Shown here: piece by piece, positions 7,165 to 16,554 of the stretch | Layout: every line of letters begins with the position of its first letter | How positions within the stretch are numbered: the first letter of the stretch is position 1 | Assembly: GCF_900107975.1 (NCBI RefSeq) | Contig: NZ_FNVF01000007.1 | Location: 222,085 to 286,084 of the forward strand | From: Paenibacillus sp. UNC499MF | Lineage (GTDB): Bacteria; Bacillota; Bacilli; Paenibacillales; NBRC-103111 | Length of the DNA: 64,000 nt | Reading direction: 5' to 3' | Notes under the pieces: generated by a model | Database searches by the model: none | Told to the model about the DNA's origin: nothing | The model's input: only the letters and a program-made list of their open reading frames with translations | Program-made: the position numbers and the translations under genes

Positions 7165-8388
7165 ATGAATATGACACCGGCAAAACTATTCAAGCGGAGG
7201 CTGCTCGACGACTGGATCTACCAGTACCGCATTCTGCGTACGGCTGTAGACTGGACGGTGGCCGTCTATCTGATCGTTCCGGCCCTGATCTTCGCCTTCA
7301 TTTATTATTCGGCGTGGTGGCGGACGCCGCCCGGGTGGTTCGGCTATATCCCGGTATCGCTGGTTGCCGTTCTCCTGTATCTGTTCGCCTGGTCCGGCAC
7401 CATCCGCTTCTTCATCGAGGAAGCGGACCAGCTCTTCCTCGTCCGCAGCAAAGGCTGGATGCCCGCGATCAAGCGCCGCGGGCTTCTGTACTCGCTCGGG
7501 CTGCAGGCACTGACGACGGCCCTGCTGGCCGGCGCTTTGCTGCCCCTGCTGCGGGCGGAAGACCCCACCGGCGGCGCGCTGAAGCTCGCGGCCCTGTTCC
7601 TGGCCGTCTACGCGGCCAAGGTGAACCTGGGCCTGCTGCGCCAGCTTGCGGCGCTCGCCTGGTCCGGATGGAAGCGCGTGGCGGCTTCCATCGTGCTGTT
7701 CGCGGCGGGCTTTCTCATCTACTGGGCCTGCGTCCAGTTGATTCTCGCGGGTGCCGCCGCAGGGTACCTCGCCGGGCCGCTGCTGCTTGCGGCCGCGGCA
7801 GTGCTTGCCCGCCGCCGTCTGCGGGCGGCGGGAGCGTTCTACCCCGACGTGCAGCGGGAGAGGGAGGCGAGGCTGAAGCTCGCCTCCCTGATGCTCCGCG
7901 GCATTGTCGAGGGGAAGAAGCCGCGCCAGCGCCGGGCTCCGCTGCTGCTGGGCCGCTCGCAGCGGGTGGTCCGCGGGACGGGCGCTTCGGCGGTTCTGGC
8001 CGATTCGCTCGTCAAATCGGTCCTCCGCCGGCCCGGCCAGTGGAAGCTGTACGCCCAGCTGACGGCCGTGCTCGCGTTCGCCGCGTGGCGGCTGCCGGGT
8101 CCGATGCACGTCGTCCTGTGGGCCGTCGCCGCTTTCGTGCTGGCCTACTGGATGAAATCGGTCTCGCGGGAAACGCTGGGCGCTTCCTTCTTCCGCATGT
8201 TCGCGTGGAGCGAAATCAGCAAGCAGGAGGCGCTCCGCAAAGCGTCGTTCGCTCTGGCGGTGCCCGGACTTGCGCTGGTCGGTCTTGTCGCGGGCGCCAG
8301 CATCTCGCTGCCGCTGGGGATCGCCGCTCTTGTTCTCTCTGTGCCCGCCGCGTATGCGGCAGCCTTTCTGGTGACCATCTGGTATTAA
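7165..8388 (+). CDS. ecsB: ABC transporter membrane protein EcsB
   Basis: 407-residue polytopic membrane protein. It begins with a charged amphipathic segment (LFKRRLLDDWIYQYRILRT) typical of EcsB, then several hydrophobic helices in pairs. A basic cytoplasmic stretch around residues 225-260 (RARRRLRAAG...RQRRAP) divides the two membrane halves. Two in-frame ATGs, 7165 and 7171, both sit behind GGAGGAGGG; the first is used here, the second is equally possible. It is the permease partner of the upstream ATPase. Base composition is very GC-rich, like the neighbouring genes. Confidence 0.85.
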   Translation: MNMTPAKLFKRRLLDDWIYQYRILRTAVDWTVAVYLIVPALIFAFIYYSAWWRTPPGWFGYIPVSLVAVLLYLFAWSGTIRFFIEEADQLFLVRSKGWMPAIKRRGLLYSLGLQALTTALLAGALLPLLRAEDPTGGALKLAALFLAVYAAKVNLGLLRQLAALAWSGWKRVAASIVLFAAGFLIYWACVQLILAGAAAGYLAGPLLLAAAAVLARRRLRAAGAFYPDVQREREARLKLASLMLRGIVEGKKPRQRRAPLLLGRSQRVVRGTGASAVLADSLVKSVLRRPGQWKLYAQLTAVLAFAAWRLPGPMHVVLWAVAAFVLAYWMKSVSRETLGASFFRMFAWSEISKQEALRKASFALAVPGLALVGLVAGASISLPLGIAALVLSVPAAYAAAFLVTIWY

Positions 8389-8487
8389 ACGCCAGGGTTT
8401 GGCGAACACTAAGGGCGACCGGCAAGCGTGCGTGCTATGAATACGAAGAGCGCACGGCGGATCTGACAGCACCGGAAAGGATGCCTT

Positions 8488-8970
8488 ATGAGCGATACAC
8501 CGATATTTTTCCAATTTCCGCAGGAACGGGATATGCGGCTTGCTTATGATACGTTGTTTGAGCTGGGCTACCGGCCGGGCGTTAACGCTTCGGAAGGGCA
8601 GCCAACCCTGCATATCCATGTGGAAGGGCAGGACCTCGCTTCCGCCATGCAGATCGCCCAGGCCCATGCGGGAGAACTGATCGACGCGCCCCCGACAGCC
8701 GAGGCAAGCTACAGCGAACCGGAAGCTTACGCGGCGGCGTACGATCTCGACACGATCCGGATCCCGGCTCACTTGATCCAGGATCCGGAAGAAGACGCGC
8801 CGGAGGGGACTCTGGCCGCTGTTCGCGGCGGGGACGGGCCCGGCAGCATTGCGGACGCTTACTCCGGCACGGCGGGTGCCGGGGCCGGCGGCTCGTACGA
8901 GGAGCCGCAGCGGCAGTTTGACCCGTCCGACGACGATCTCGATCGGTTTTCGGCCGGGATTCATTTGTGA
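8488..8970 (+). CDS. Hypothetical acidic protein, 160 residues
   Basis: Not recognised. The N-terminal 60 residues look folded (FFQFPQERDMRLAYDTLFELGYRPGV, then a short beta segment TLHIHVEGQDLASAMQIAQAH), resembling a small alpha/beta ACT-like or ferredoxin-like unit. The rest is acidic and low-complexity (Gly/Ala/Asp/Glu), ending in DPSDDDLDRFSAGIHL. No signal peptide or membrane span. GGAAAGGATGCC lies just before the ATG. It is 99 bp after ecsB and may be co-transcribed. Confidence 0.65.
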   Translation: MSDTPIFFQFPQERDMRLAYDTLFELGYRPGVNASEGQPTLHIHVEGQDLASAMQIAQAHAGELIDAPPTAEASYSEPEAYAAAYDLDTIRIPAHLIQDPEEDAPEGTLAAVRGGDGPGSIADAYSGTAGAGAGGSYEEPQRQFDPSDDDLDRFSAGIHL

Positions 8971-9175
8971 GACGGAGCTGCCCGGCGGTTTCTTGTCCGC
9001 CGGACAGCCTGCGAGTTCTCGGAGCATGGCAGAGGGAGAGTGCCGCATGGCGTGGGTCAACTACATGATCTACTTGTGTGATCCTCCGCATGGTCACGTC
9101 ATTCGGCTGTTTTCGGCGCATACCGGCAGGATCAGGCCGAACCGCGGCAGCCTGAACCACCTTCACCCCATCGAC

Positions 9176-9215
9176 AAAAAACCAGCCCTTCCGAAGGAGG
9201 AGCTGGTTTTTTTCT
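9176..9215. terminator. Bidirectional terminator between convergent genes
   Basis: AAACCAGCCCTTCC pairs with GGAGGAGCTGGTTT, with A- and T-runs on both sides. It lies between the rightward 160-residue protein gene and the leftward flavoprotein gene. Confidence 0.9.
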
Positions 9216-9248
9216 CGTTCTCTTTTTTACACAGTCATCTTCGTCCCT

Positions 9249-10523
9249 TTAGACCCTTGCTTCCTCCGCCCGCATGGCCGCATGCTTGCCGGCCGTATAT
9301 CCCGTGGCGAAAGCCGCCGTAATGTTGTAGCCGCCCGTGTACCCGTGAATATCGAGAACCTCTCCGCAAAAAAACAGGCCCTCCGTCATCTTGGATTCCA
9401 TCGTTTTGGGATCGATTTCTTTCAAGTTCACGCCTCCGCCAGTGACGAAGGCCTCCTCGATCGAAAGAGTCCCGTTCACGCGCAGGGGGAAAGCTTTCAG
9501 GAGCTTGCTCAGCTCCATCCAGTTCTGCTTGGGCAGGTTCGCATAGGTGAGCGACTCGTCCAGCTCCGCTTTACGGAGCAGCAGGGGAACGAGCCGTTCG
9601 GAGACGGCGCCCTTCAGCACGTTCTTGATCGCCCGTTTCGGCTCTGCAGCGGCGAGCGCCAAGGTCTGTTCGTACACTTCCTCCGTACTCTGGTCGGGAA
9701 ACAAGTCGATGGTCAGCTCCACGCTGTCCTTATGCGACTTGCGGAGTTCCTTGACGACGAACTGGCTGCAGCGCAGCGAGATGGGGCCGGAGATCCCGAA
9801 ATGCGTAAAAATCATATCGCCTTGATGGGTAATCAGCTTCTTGCCCTTGGCGTTCCATACGGTCAGCGCCGCATTGCGCAGCGACAAGCCCTGGAGCTCC
9901 CGGCTTTTGATAAAAGGCTCGGCCGAGGTAAGAGGCACTTCCGTGGGAAACAGCTCGGTAATGGTATGTCCGGCCGCTTCCGCCCATGCGTATCCGTCGC
10001 CCGTCGAACCCGTGTGAGGCACGGACTTGCCGCCGGAAGCGACGATCACGCATTTGCCGCGCAGCGTCTCGCCGGATTGCAGCCGCACGCCGGTTGTCCG
10101 TCCGTCCTCGTACAGCACGCGGTCTACGGAGCAGTTGGTCCGGATAGACACGCCTTGGCTGCGCACTTGGCGGATCAGCGTGTCTACGACGGTTTTGGCC
10201 TTATCGGAGACGGGAAACATGCGCCCGTTGTCTTCCTCTTTCAGCCGGATGCCGAGATTTTCAAAAAAAGCGATAATATCCTGGTTGTTGAAATGCGAGA
10301 AGGCGCTGTATAAAAAACGGCCGTTGCCGGGAATGTGCCGGATCAGCTCGTCCATTTCCTTGTTGTTCGTGACATTGCAGCGTCCGCCGCCCGAAATTCC
10401 GAGCTTCCGGCCCAATTTGTCGCCTTTGTCCAGCAGAAGCACATTGGCTCCGTCCGCGCTTGCGGCAACCCCGGCCATAAGGCCCGCCGATCCGCCGCCG
10501 ATTATGATGACATCGTAAATCAT
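9249..10523 (-). CDS. FAD/NAD(P)-dependent oxidoreductase, HI0933 (YhiN/YtfP) family
   Basis: 424 residues. The N-terminal dinucleotide-binding motif [13 protein letters not shown] (about 6-18) is followed by [16 protein letters not shown], the diagnostic HI0933 family motif. The C-terminus has [20 protein letters not shown] and [17 protein letters not shown], the family's second FAD-contact region. Family members are flavoproteins with no well-established physiological substrate. ATG at 10521-10523 has GGGAG about nine bases upstream. Monocistronic, downstream of but separated from the ger operon. Confidence 0.92.
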   Translation of the reverse strand: MIYDVIIIGGGSAGLMAGVAASADGANVLLLDKGDKLGRKLGISGGGRCNVTNNKEMDELIRHIPGNGRFLYSAFSHFNNQDIIAFFENLGIRLKEEDNGRMFPVSDKAKTVVDTLIRQVRSQGVSIRTNCSVDRVLYEDGRTTGVRLQSGETLRGKCVIVASGGKSVPHTGSTGDGYAWAEAAGHTITELFPTEVPLTSAEPFIKSRELQGLSLRNAALTVWNAKGKKLITHQGDMIFTHFGISGPISLRCSQFVVKELRKSHKDSVELTIDLFPDQSTEEVYEQTLALAAAEPKRAIKNVLKGAVSERLVPLLLRKAELDESLTYANLPKQNWMELSKLLKAFPLRVNGTLSIEEAFVTGGGVNLKEIDPKTMESKMTEGLFFCGEVLDIHGYTGGYNITAAFATGYTAGKHAAMRAEEARV

Positions 10524-10618
10524 GTAGTGTAAACTCCCTGAACCTTCAAATTTTATTCGATCATATCACGGATCGTCCGCTTTTCAAACCGGAAAGGGGC
10601 CTCCCTTTTACAGAAAAG

Positions 10619-11728
10619 TCAGGCCGGTTCACGCGGGGATTTCGGGCTCCGGAACATTTTTTGAACCGCGGAACCCCCAAGCAGCAGCAGAGGAAGGCCG
10701 AATCCCCATAAGAACGAGATATAGGTCCAGATTCTCGAAAAGTTGTTCAGCTCGGTAATGTTCGGGTACCACAGGAGCGACAAGGCGCCTGAAATAACGG
10801 CCACCGGAAACGTAATGACGCGGTAATCGTGAAGCCTGAGCAGGTAAGAAAGGCCCGTCACCATCGTATAGAGAAGGAACGATACCCGGAAAAAGATCGT
10901 AAAAAACCAGATGAAAGCGACGATAACTTCGATGCGGCGCACGAATTGCCCGAATTCGATCATTTTGCCGAGTTCATAGGTCGGAAACACGTAAGCGGCC
11001 GTCTGGCCGGGGTTCAGCACAAGCAGGCACATAAAGACGACGAGCACGATAAGCAGGCCGGACACGAGCGATCCTTTACCCAGCTGCAGAGCGAGGGAGG
11101 CGCTTCCTTTTACTTTCGCAAAAACCATCATGAACAGGTTGTGCTCCAGAAAAGGAAAGCCGGCCAAAGTCAAGGAGGCGAGCATAACCGGCTGCCATCC
11201 GGAGGCGAGCACGGGCTGAATGTTCTCGATATCGGCTTTGGGCGAAACGAACACGATGAGCAGGATGATGAGGAGGAGTACCCAAGGGAAGAAAAGCTCC
11301 GCTGTCCGGCTTATCGTGCCGATGCCGAGGCGTACCGCGATGCTGATCACGACAAGCGTAAATAAAATGAGAACTTCGAGGGGCGTGTCCCGGAGGAGGG
11401 AAGTGGTCAGAAAATCTCCGATATCCCTCAGGGAAAGCGTGATGATGCCTAACGGGTACGTCAGAAAGAACGCAAACCCCGTGACTTTCCCCAGTATTTT
11501 GCCGAGAGCGGATTCGAGAATTTCGCCCAGGTGTTTGCCGGGGTATGTTTTCTCTAGGGCGTAGATCAGGATAAGGGGGAGAAAGCCGATCATCAAACCG
11601 AGCAGGCCCGAGATCCATGCGTCGTTTCCGGCCTTATCCGCAAGATACGCCGGTATAACGAGAATGGCGCTTCCTATATAGTACATAGTGGCGAGCACGG
11701 TCAGTTGTCTGGGATTCAGCTGGTCCAA
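10619..11728 (-). CDS. gerKB: Spore germination receptor permease subunit, GerAB/GerKB family
   Basis: About 369 residues, with 10 predicted hydrophobic spans and the amino-acid-permease-like fold of the B subunit of germinant receptors in the spore inner membrane. The N-terminus QLTVLATMYYIGSAILVIP is typical. The start is set at TTG (11726-11728), because GGAGG lies eight bases before it; an upstream GTG at 11737 overlaps that site. It is last in the operon, 119 bp after the small ORF. The exact receptor class (GerA, GerB, GerK) cannot be decided by eye. Confidence 0.88.
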   Translation of the reverse strand: MDQLNPRQLTVLATMYYIGSAILVIPAYLADKAGNDAWISGLLGLMIGFLPLILIYALEKTYPGKHLGEILESALGKILGKVTGFAFFLTYPLGIITLSLRDIGDFLTTSLLRDTPLEVLILFTLVVISIAVRLGIGTISRTAELFFPWVLLLIILLIVFVSPKADIENIQPVLASGWQPVMLASLTLAGFPFLEHNLFMMVFAKVKGSASLALQLGKGSLVSGLLIVLVVFMCLLVLNPGQTAAYVFPTYELGKMIEFGQFVRRIEVIVAFIWFFTIFFRVSFLLYTMVTGLSYLLRLHDYRVITFPVAVISGALSLLWYPNITELNNFSRIWTYISFLWGFGLPLLLLGGSAVQKMFRSPKSPREPA

Positions 11729-11847
11729 CAGGCACACCTCCCTCGGTTGTCAGCCGTGCCGCAGGCTGGGTTTTGCAAGAACGATAAGAAGCAGGGTTAG
11801 AGCCGTAAAAAAGCGGAGCCGGCTGCCGGGGATCTTAGGAGAACCGG

Positions 11848-12054
11848 TTATTTGCGTCCGATCAGAAAATTAACCATATCCAGCGGCTTCGGAAAAGGGA
11901 TGAAGAGGGCCAGCAGGGTGGATAGGATCATTCCCGCCAAGAGGAGGACGGCGAACGCGGTCAAGTCCTTCAGCATCCTGCGCTTCCAAAGAGACGGAAT
12001 CTGAAACGCCCCGAGAACGATACCCGTCAGCCATATCATCGTAACGGTCAGCAT
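11848..12054 (-). CDS. Small two-span membrane protein in the germination operon
   Basis: 68 residues with two hydrophobic helices (about 3-20 and 31-52) separated by the basic turn SLWKRRMLKD, an architecture like the small D subunit (GerKD/GerVB type) found with some germinant receptors. The assignment is by context and topology, not by recognised sequence. It begins 3 bp after the stop of the GerC-type gene, which shows it belongs to the operon. Three TMs in longer homologues are replaced here by two. Confidence 0.75.
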   Translation of the reverse strand: MLTVTMIWLTGIVLGAFQIPSLWKRRMLKDLTAFAVLLLAGMILSTLLALFIPFPKPLDMVNFLIGRK

Positions 12055-12057
12055 ACG

Positions 12058-13254
12058 TTAATCCTCCAGCCGGTTGATGAACGAATTGTTGGAACGTCCG
12101 AGCTGGCGGATATTCACCTGGATATCGTACTCGATCTCAAGCTCCCGGAAGGCCGATGTCCAGTCCCCTTTAACTTTTTTCCAGTAAGCCGGGTATTTCT
12201 GATACATCTTTTTGCCGAAGCCGAAAACGTCGCTGCCCAGTTCTTGGGCTTTTTCAATGGATTCCTGCATCCTGCTGCGGATATCTCCCGCAACGGATTT
12301 CTCCAGGAACTGAATGTTTTCTCTTTTACCCAGATCCATGACACATCTCATTTCCCCTATATTTTCTTCGGAACGGAGCGAGATCGTGACGAGAGGCTTC
12401 CCGTTCTTCATGCCGGCCTTAACGGTGGTCTTGCTGCGGATAAGATCGAGCACGGCGATGCCGCCGTCGGGACAAGCCGCTTGATGGACGGTGCTGTGTA
12501 TGTTATCTGTTATGTAATTATATCCTTTGCTCTCCGACTCATTCATCCACCCCAGCAGCTTGTCCTTTTTGAACACGCTTAAGCCGGCGTACTGCATGTA
12601 GGTTTCGGGTTTGATCTGATCGATATTGCTCCGTTCCTCGCCTTTGTCGGAAGGGCCTTTCAGTATAACGGCCGACAGGACGCTTTCCTTGCCCTTCGCC
12701 GTCATGTTGTTGATCAGCATATCCAGGGTAACGACCGACACGGGGGCCCACTTCTTCTCCGCTGTTTCCAGTGAACTGTACAGTTCGTTGGCCGGAATTT
12801 TATCCAGTGGGGTGAGGACTTTCAAGACTTCGCTGGCTGAGCTTCCTTTGGATACCAGGGCGATGAAATCGGACCGGTGCTCCCAATCTCTTGTGAAAAT
12901 GTCGAGAATATCCGAGAGGCCTTCCTTCGCGACCGATTCTCCGATCACAAGCACACGCAGATGGGAGGGATACATCTGGCGGGGACTCTTGGTTGTGATC
13001 CTTCTCATGGCTTCCAGGTACGTATCTCCCATCGATTCGTAGACGGTAATGGGGGAGCGGCCTCCGGAGCTCTTCTTGGGCGCCACTTCCCCGGGATCGA
13101 CGACCTGGAAGGTGACTTTAATCTGCGAGCCGATCTTATCCACACCGATGCCGACCACGATGGCCAGCTCGTTCATTTCTCTTTTGCTCCAGCAGCCGGT
13201 AAGGAGCGATAAAGCCAGAATCAGCGCAAGCAAGCCGGCCGGCCGTTTAAGCAT
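12058..13254 (-). CDS. gerKC: Spore germination lipoprotein, Ger(x)C family
   Basis: 398 residues. A lipoprotein signal peptide ends in the lipobox LLTGC (cysteine about residue 21), anchoring the protein to the outer face of the spore inner membrane. The following WSKREMNELAIVVGIGVDK is the family's conserved start of the mature protein. The C-terminus FREL...VNIRQLGRSNN also fits. It is the C subunit of the receptor formed with the A and B proteins here, and starts 15 bp after the A gene. Confidence 0.93.
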   Translation of the reverse strand: MLKRPAGLLALILALSLLTGCWSKREMNELAIVVGIGVDKIGSQIKVTFQVVDPGEVAPKKSSGGRSPITVYESMGDTYLEAMRRITTKSPRQMYPSHLRVLVIGESVAKEGLSDILDIFTRDWEHRSDFIALVSKGSSASEVLKVLTPLDKIPANELYSSLETAEKKWAPVSVVTLDMLINNMTAKGKESVLSAVILKGPSDKGEERSNIDQIKPETYMQYAGLSVFKKDKLLGWMNESESKGYNYITDNIHSTVHQAACPDGGIAVLDLIRSKTTVKAGMKNGKPLVTISLRSEENIGEMRCVMDLGKRENIQFLEKSVAGDIRSRMQESIEKAQELGSDVFGFGKKMYQKYPAYWKKVKGDWTSAFRELEIEYDIQVNIRQLGRSNNSFINRLED

Positions 13255-13269
13255 AGGAAGCAGCCTCCT

Positions 13270-14832
13270 TTATTTTCGGGGTGCCGGATTTTTACCGGGA
13301 GGCGGCTGCCGCCACGTATTGCGGCTGAGCAGTCTCGGCCGCTTGTTAAGCAGCCACTGCGGCAGCCGGATCAGCGTATCTTTTTGCTCGTTCAGCTGAA
13401 AAGGCGCAAACGGGGCCATATAAGGAATTCCGAAGGAGGACATATGGCACAGATGCAGGGCTAGCAGGATGAGTCCCGTCGAAACGCCGAACAGCCCGAA
13501 GGTGGCGGCCAGCAGCATGAACAGAAAGCGCAAAATCCGCACCGAAATAGATAAATTGTATGCCGGAATAACGAAGCTTGAGATCGCCGTGATGGAGACC
13601 ACGATAACCATGGCCGCCGACACAATGCCCGCATCAACGGCAGCCTGGCCGATAACGAGCGTTCCCACGATGGATACGGCCTGCCCGATTGCCCGGGGCA
13701 TGCGGATACCGGCCTCGCGGATGATCTCAAATGTGATTTCCATTAAATAAGCTTCCAATAGAGCGGGGAACGGCACACCCTCCCGCTGGGAAGCCAGACT
13801 GAACAGCAGATCCGTCGGCAGCATTTCCTGATGAAACGTAGTAATGGCAATATAAATGGAGGGGCCCAGCAGGGCGATCAGAAAGCTGACGAACCGCAGC
13901 AGCCTCAGCAGCGAGCTGATATCCGCACGGTTATAGTAATCTTCGGGGGAATGAAAAAATTCCCCGAACAGGGCGGGCGCCACCAGCACAAAGGGGGTGC
14001 CGTCGACAAATACGGCTACCCGGCCTTCAAGCAGCTGCGCGGCGACCACGTCCGGGCGCTCGCTTGAATACAAGGTAGGAAACGGGCTCCAGGCGGTTTC
14101 CTGGATGAATTCCTCCACATACCCGCTTTCGAGAATGGAGTCCGTCTCGATCAGGCTCAGCCGCCGCTTCAGCTCCGCCAGCACATCTTCGTTCACGATC
14201 CCGCTGATATAAGCGACGACTACGTTCGTCTTGGTTACATCGCCGATTTTCTGCCCGTCGAAACGCAGGCTCGCGTCGTTGATTCTCCGGCGTACCAGCG
14301 ACAGGTTCGTCTTGATGGACTCCGTGAAGCCGGCTTTCGGTCCGCGGATGACTCCCTGGCTGGACGGTTCCTCGATGGCGCGTTCCTTCCAGCCGGTAAG
14401 ATCGACCGCCAGCGCCGTATCTATACCGTCCAGGTACAGAATGGCGCTGCCGCTGTTGAGCAGCTCGATGATAAGTCCCATATTTTCGGCGCGCTGCACG
14501 CCGGATGCGGTGATATAGTAATCCTCCAGCAGCGTCATCAGCTCCAGCGTATGGCCCGGTTCGATGTTCATGTTTTTCATCTGCGTCATAATCGGCTGAA
14601 GAATGAACTGGTCTACTCCCTGGTTCTCCACAAGCCCTTCCGTATAGAAAAGAGCGGCTTTGACCCCGTTTTCTCCGGCTGCCCCTACCCGGAATTCACG
14701 ATGCTGGATATCCACGCTGTCTCCGGTAACCTGACGGGTGCGAAGAATGTTGAACGGAAGGCTGCGGCTTAATCTTTCCTGGTACAGCTCCGAATAGCCG
14801 GGGCGGGGAAACGGAATGAACGAAGAAACCAC
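13270..14832 (-). CDS. gerKA: Spore germination receptor subunit, GerAA/GerKA family
   Basis: 520-residue A subunit. It has a large cytoplasmic N-domain (to about residue 290) with family features such as YHSPEDYY-like FFHSPEDYYNRADISSLLRL, then four or more hydrophobic helices. The Pro-rich tail QPPPGKNPAPRK is typical. It acts with the B and C subunits to bind nutrients and trigger spore germination. The start is GTG at 14830-14832 with AAAGGAGA upstream. First gene of the A-C-small-B operon; forespore (sigmaG) expression is expected but no clear sigmaG promoter could be read. Confidence 0.93.
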   Translation of the reverse strand: MVSSFIPFPRPGYSELYQERLSRSLPFNILRTRQVTGDSVDIQHREFRVGAAGENGVKAALFYTEGLVENQGVDQFILQPIMTQMKNMNIEPGHTLELMTLLEDYYITASGVQRAENMGLIIELLNSGSAILYLDGIDTALAVDLTGWKERAIEEPSSQGVIRGPKAGFTESIKTNLSLVRRRINDASLRFDGQKIGDVTKTNVVVAYISGIVNEDVLAELKRRLSLIETDSILESGYVEEFIQETAWSPFPTLYSSERPDVVAAQLLEGRVAVFVDGTPFVLVAPALFGEFFHSPEDYYNRADISSLLRLLRFVSFLIALLGPSIYIAITTFHQEMLPTDLLFSLASQREGVPFPALLEAYLMEITFEIIREAGIRMPRAIGQAVSIVGTLVIGQAAVDAGIVSAAMVIVVSITAISSFVIPAYNLSISVRILRFLFMLLAATFGLFGVSTGLILLALHLCHMSSFGIPYMAPFAPFQLNEQKDTLIRLPQWLLNKRPRLLSRNTWRQPPPGKNPAPRK

Positions 14833-14903
14833 GCGGCTTGTCTCCTTTCTTATTAGATGGACGGCTTGGATGAACGGAGCGTGAGATCAAGAGACGGCAG
14901 GTG

Positions 14904-14930
14904 TAAAAAGCAAGGCGCCGGAACCGGCGT
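14904..14930 (-). terminator. Terminator after the metallophosphoesterase gene
   Basis: CGCCGG/CCGGCG stem (14915-14929) followed on the minus strand by CTTGCTTTTT. Confidence 0.65.
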
Positions 14931-14946
14931 TTTCGAAAACGGATCC

Positions 14947-15999
14947 TTAGCGCAGCCTGTGAACGTAAGAGCCGATCCACGACCGGCTGTAATGTTCCCG
15001 GACCCGGATGACCAGCTTGTCGGGATATACCCGTACAAGAAGACTCTCGCTCTTCGGCGGATGTACCTGCTTCTCATCGAAATCAAGCACTTTCCGTATC
15101 GAGGAAGAGCCGACGGAGAGAAAGCCGGTCCGGACCGCCTGGCCGCCGAGACTCCAGTCATAATGGGAATGGCCGGAGAAAAGAACGGCCTGCGGATAAT
15201 CTTCTAAGACCCTGCGGAACGCCTTATAGTCCGTAACCCCCCGTTCCTGCCCGGAGCCTTTCAGCGTATGGACAAGCGGCTGGTGCAGGAAGACGAACAC
15301 CGGCTTGCCGGGATGCGTCCGGGAAGCTTCGGACAAGCGGCCGGCGAACCAGTTCATCTGCTCGGCTGACAAGTAAGCGTCTTCCCGGGCATCTTTATCG
15401 ACGTCCCGGTAGCCTTCCCCGCTAAGGAAGATGAACGTGTATCCGGCCGCTTCGGCCTCGTGATAGGGCTTCTCGTAGCCGAAGGAGCGGGTGAACAGCT
15501 CCACCGCCTGGCGAGTGGACCAGAACGGATTAAGTTTTGACGTATCGGCAGAGCCGAAAGGCGTGCGCCACATCCGGTAATACTCGTGATTGCCCATCGT
15601 CGCATGAAGAGGCGGGTGGGGCATGGCGTTCAGCGCCTTTGCCAGCGCGTCGTAATCCGCCGGATTGCCGCCCGTCAAGTCGCCGTTAAGCACCATCATG
15701 CCGCTTTCCGGCGCAATAGCGGCATGATCCAGCAAGGCCGTCCGCAGGAGTTCCTGCGACAGCTTGTCGTGCGCCTCGATATGAATATCGCTCAGCACGG
15801 AAAACGTCAGCAGCGGCGGCGTCTCTTCCGGAGCGGACGGACGTCCGCCGTCCGCTCCGGCCTTCTGCCCGGGCCGCTGCGCAGCCGCTGCGGCAGGCAG
15901 CGCTTTTGCCGCAGGCGCCTCTTGCCGGCGCTGCGGAGGCAGGCAGACGACTGCGCAGCAGAGCAGAAAAACCGCGGCGGCGTAATGAAAACACTTCAC
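14947..15999 (-). CDS. Secreted calcineurin-like metallophosphoesterase
   Basis: 350 residues. Residues 1-20 form a signal peptide; cysteines at 14-15 and 19 make a lipoprotein form conceivable, but there is no clean lipobox. A low-complexity Ala/Pro stretch follows (about 25-60). The metal-binding motifs appear in order: SDIHIE, NGDLTGG, GNHEYY, FLHQPLVH and GHSHYDWSLGG. This is the complete dimetal site of the calcineurin-like family; substrate unknown. The start is GTG at 15997-15999 with GGAGGGG upstream. Transcribed alone, toward the ger operon. Confidence 0.9.
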   Translation of the reverse strand: MKCFHYAAAVFLLCCAVVCLPPQRRQEAPAAKALPAAAAAQRPGQKAGADGGRPSAPEETPPLLTFSVLSDIHIEAHDKLSQELLRTALLDHAAIAPESGMMVLNGDLTGGNPADYDALAKALNAMPHPPLHATMGNHEYYRMWRTPFGSADTSKLNPFWSTRQAVELFTRSFGYEKPYHEAEAAGYTFIFLSGEGYRDVDKDAREDAYLSAEQMNWFAGRLSEASRTHPGKPVFVFLHQPLVHTLKGSGQERGVTDYKAFRRVLEDYPQAVLFSGHSHYDWSLGGQAVRTGFLSVGSSSIRKVLDFDEKQVHPPKSESLLVRVYPDKLVIRVREHYSRSWIGSYVHRLR

Positions 16000-16225
16000 G
16001 GAGCAACCCCTCCGTTTCCATCGTCAGGATCATTTGGATTAGTGTTCCTTGCCGCCTGTTTTCTATGCGTAAGCCCCGGGCCGGAGCGCGGTTATCCTCA
16101 GGTCTGATACCGGCCCCGACTTAGGTCCAGGACCAAAAACCGCCGCGAGTCCGTTTTGGCGAATGCCGCTGTCGACTAGAATAAAGACATAAGATAACGA
16201 CAACGAAAGGCGGTGACGCAAAAAG

Positions 16226-16519
16226 ATGAAACGCAATCCTAACATGGGCCTCGCGATCGTGCTGATCGCATTCGGAGCCTGGCTGATTCTCGGCAAACTG
16301 GGCATTCACCTGGGGCCGATTATGAGTTACCTGATTCCGATCGGAATGATCGTGGTCGGCTACTTCGGGATTCAAAGAGGCAGCAAGCTGGGCTGGGTAA
16401 TCGCCCTCCTCGGGATCTTCGCCCTTCTAGGCAAAATGACGACATTGTTCATTATCCTGATCGCTGTCGCCATGATCGCGTTCGGTGTATCGATGCTGAA
16501 AGGCACATCCAATTCATAA
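16226..16519 (+). CDS. LiaI/LiaF-type small membrane protein
   Basis: 97 residues with about three hydrophobic helices, GLAIVLIAFGAWLILGKLGI, the YLIPIGMIVVGYFGI segment and LFIILIAVAMIAFGVSML, the pattern of the LiaI/LiaF transmembrane domain family. In Bacillus, LiaI anchors the PspA homologue LiaH at the membrane during envelope stress. Here it stands first in a cluster with two PspA-family genes and one PspC gene, which supports the same role. ATG at 16226 with AAAGGCGGTGA upstream. Confidence 0.8.
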   Translation: MKRNPNMGLAIVLIAFGAWLILGKLGIHLGPIMSYLIPIGMIVVGYFGIQRGSKLGWVIALLGIFALLGKMTTLFIILIAVAMIAFGVSMLKGTSNS

Positions 16520-16554
16520 GGCCAAGACGCTGATAAAAGAAGGTGGTAAAAACA

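Noticed and set aside
7186-9060. Long minus-strand frame opposite ecsB
   Set aside because: It is antisense to ecsB, an Arg/Pro/Gln-rich shadow without recognisable motifs.
14833-14903. SigmaG promoter before the ger operon
   Set aside because: A CAT-type -10 look-alike is present but the spacing and -35 do not match well enough to call.
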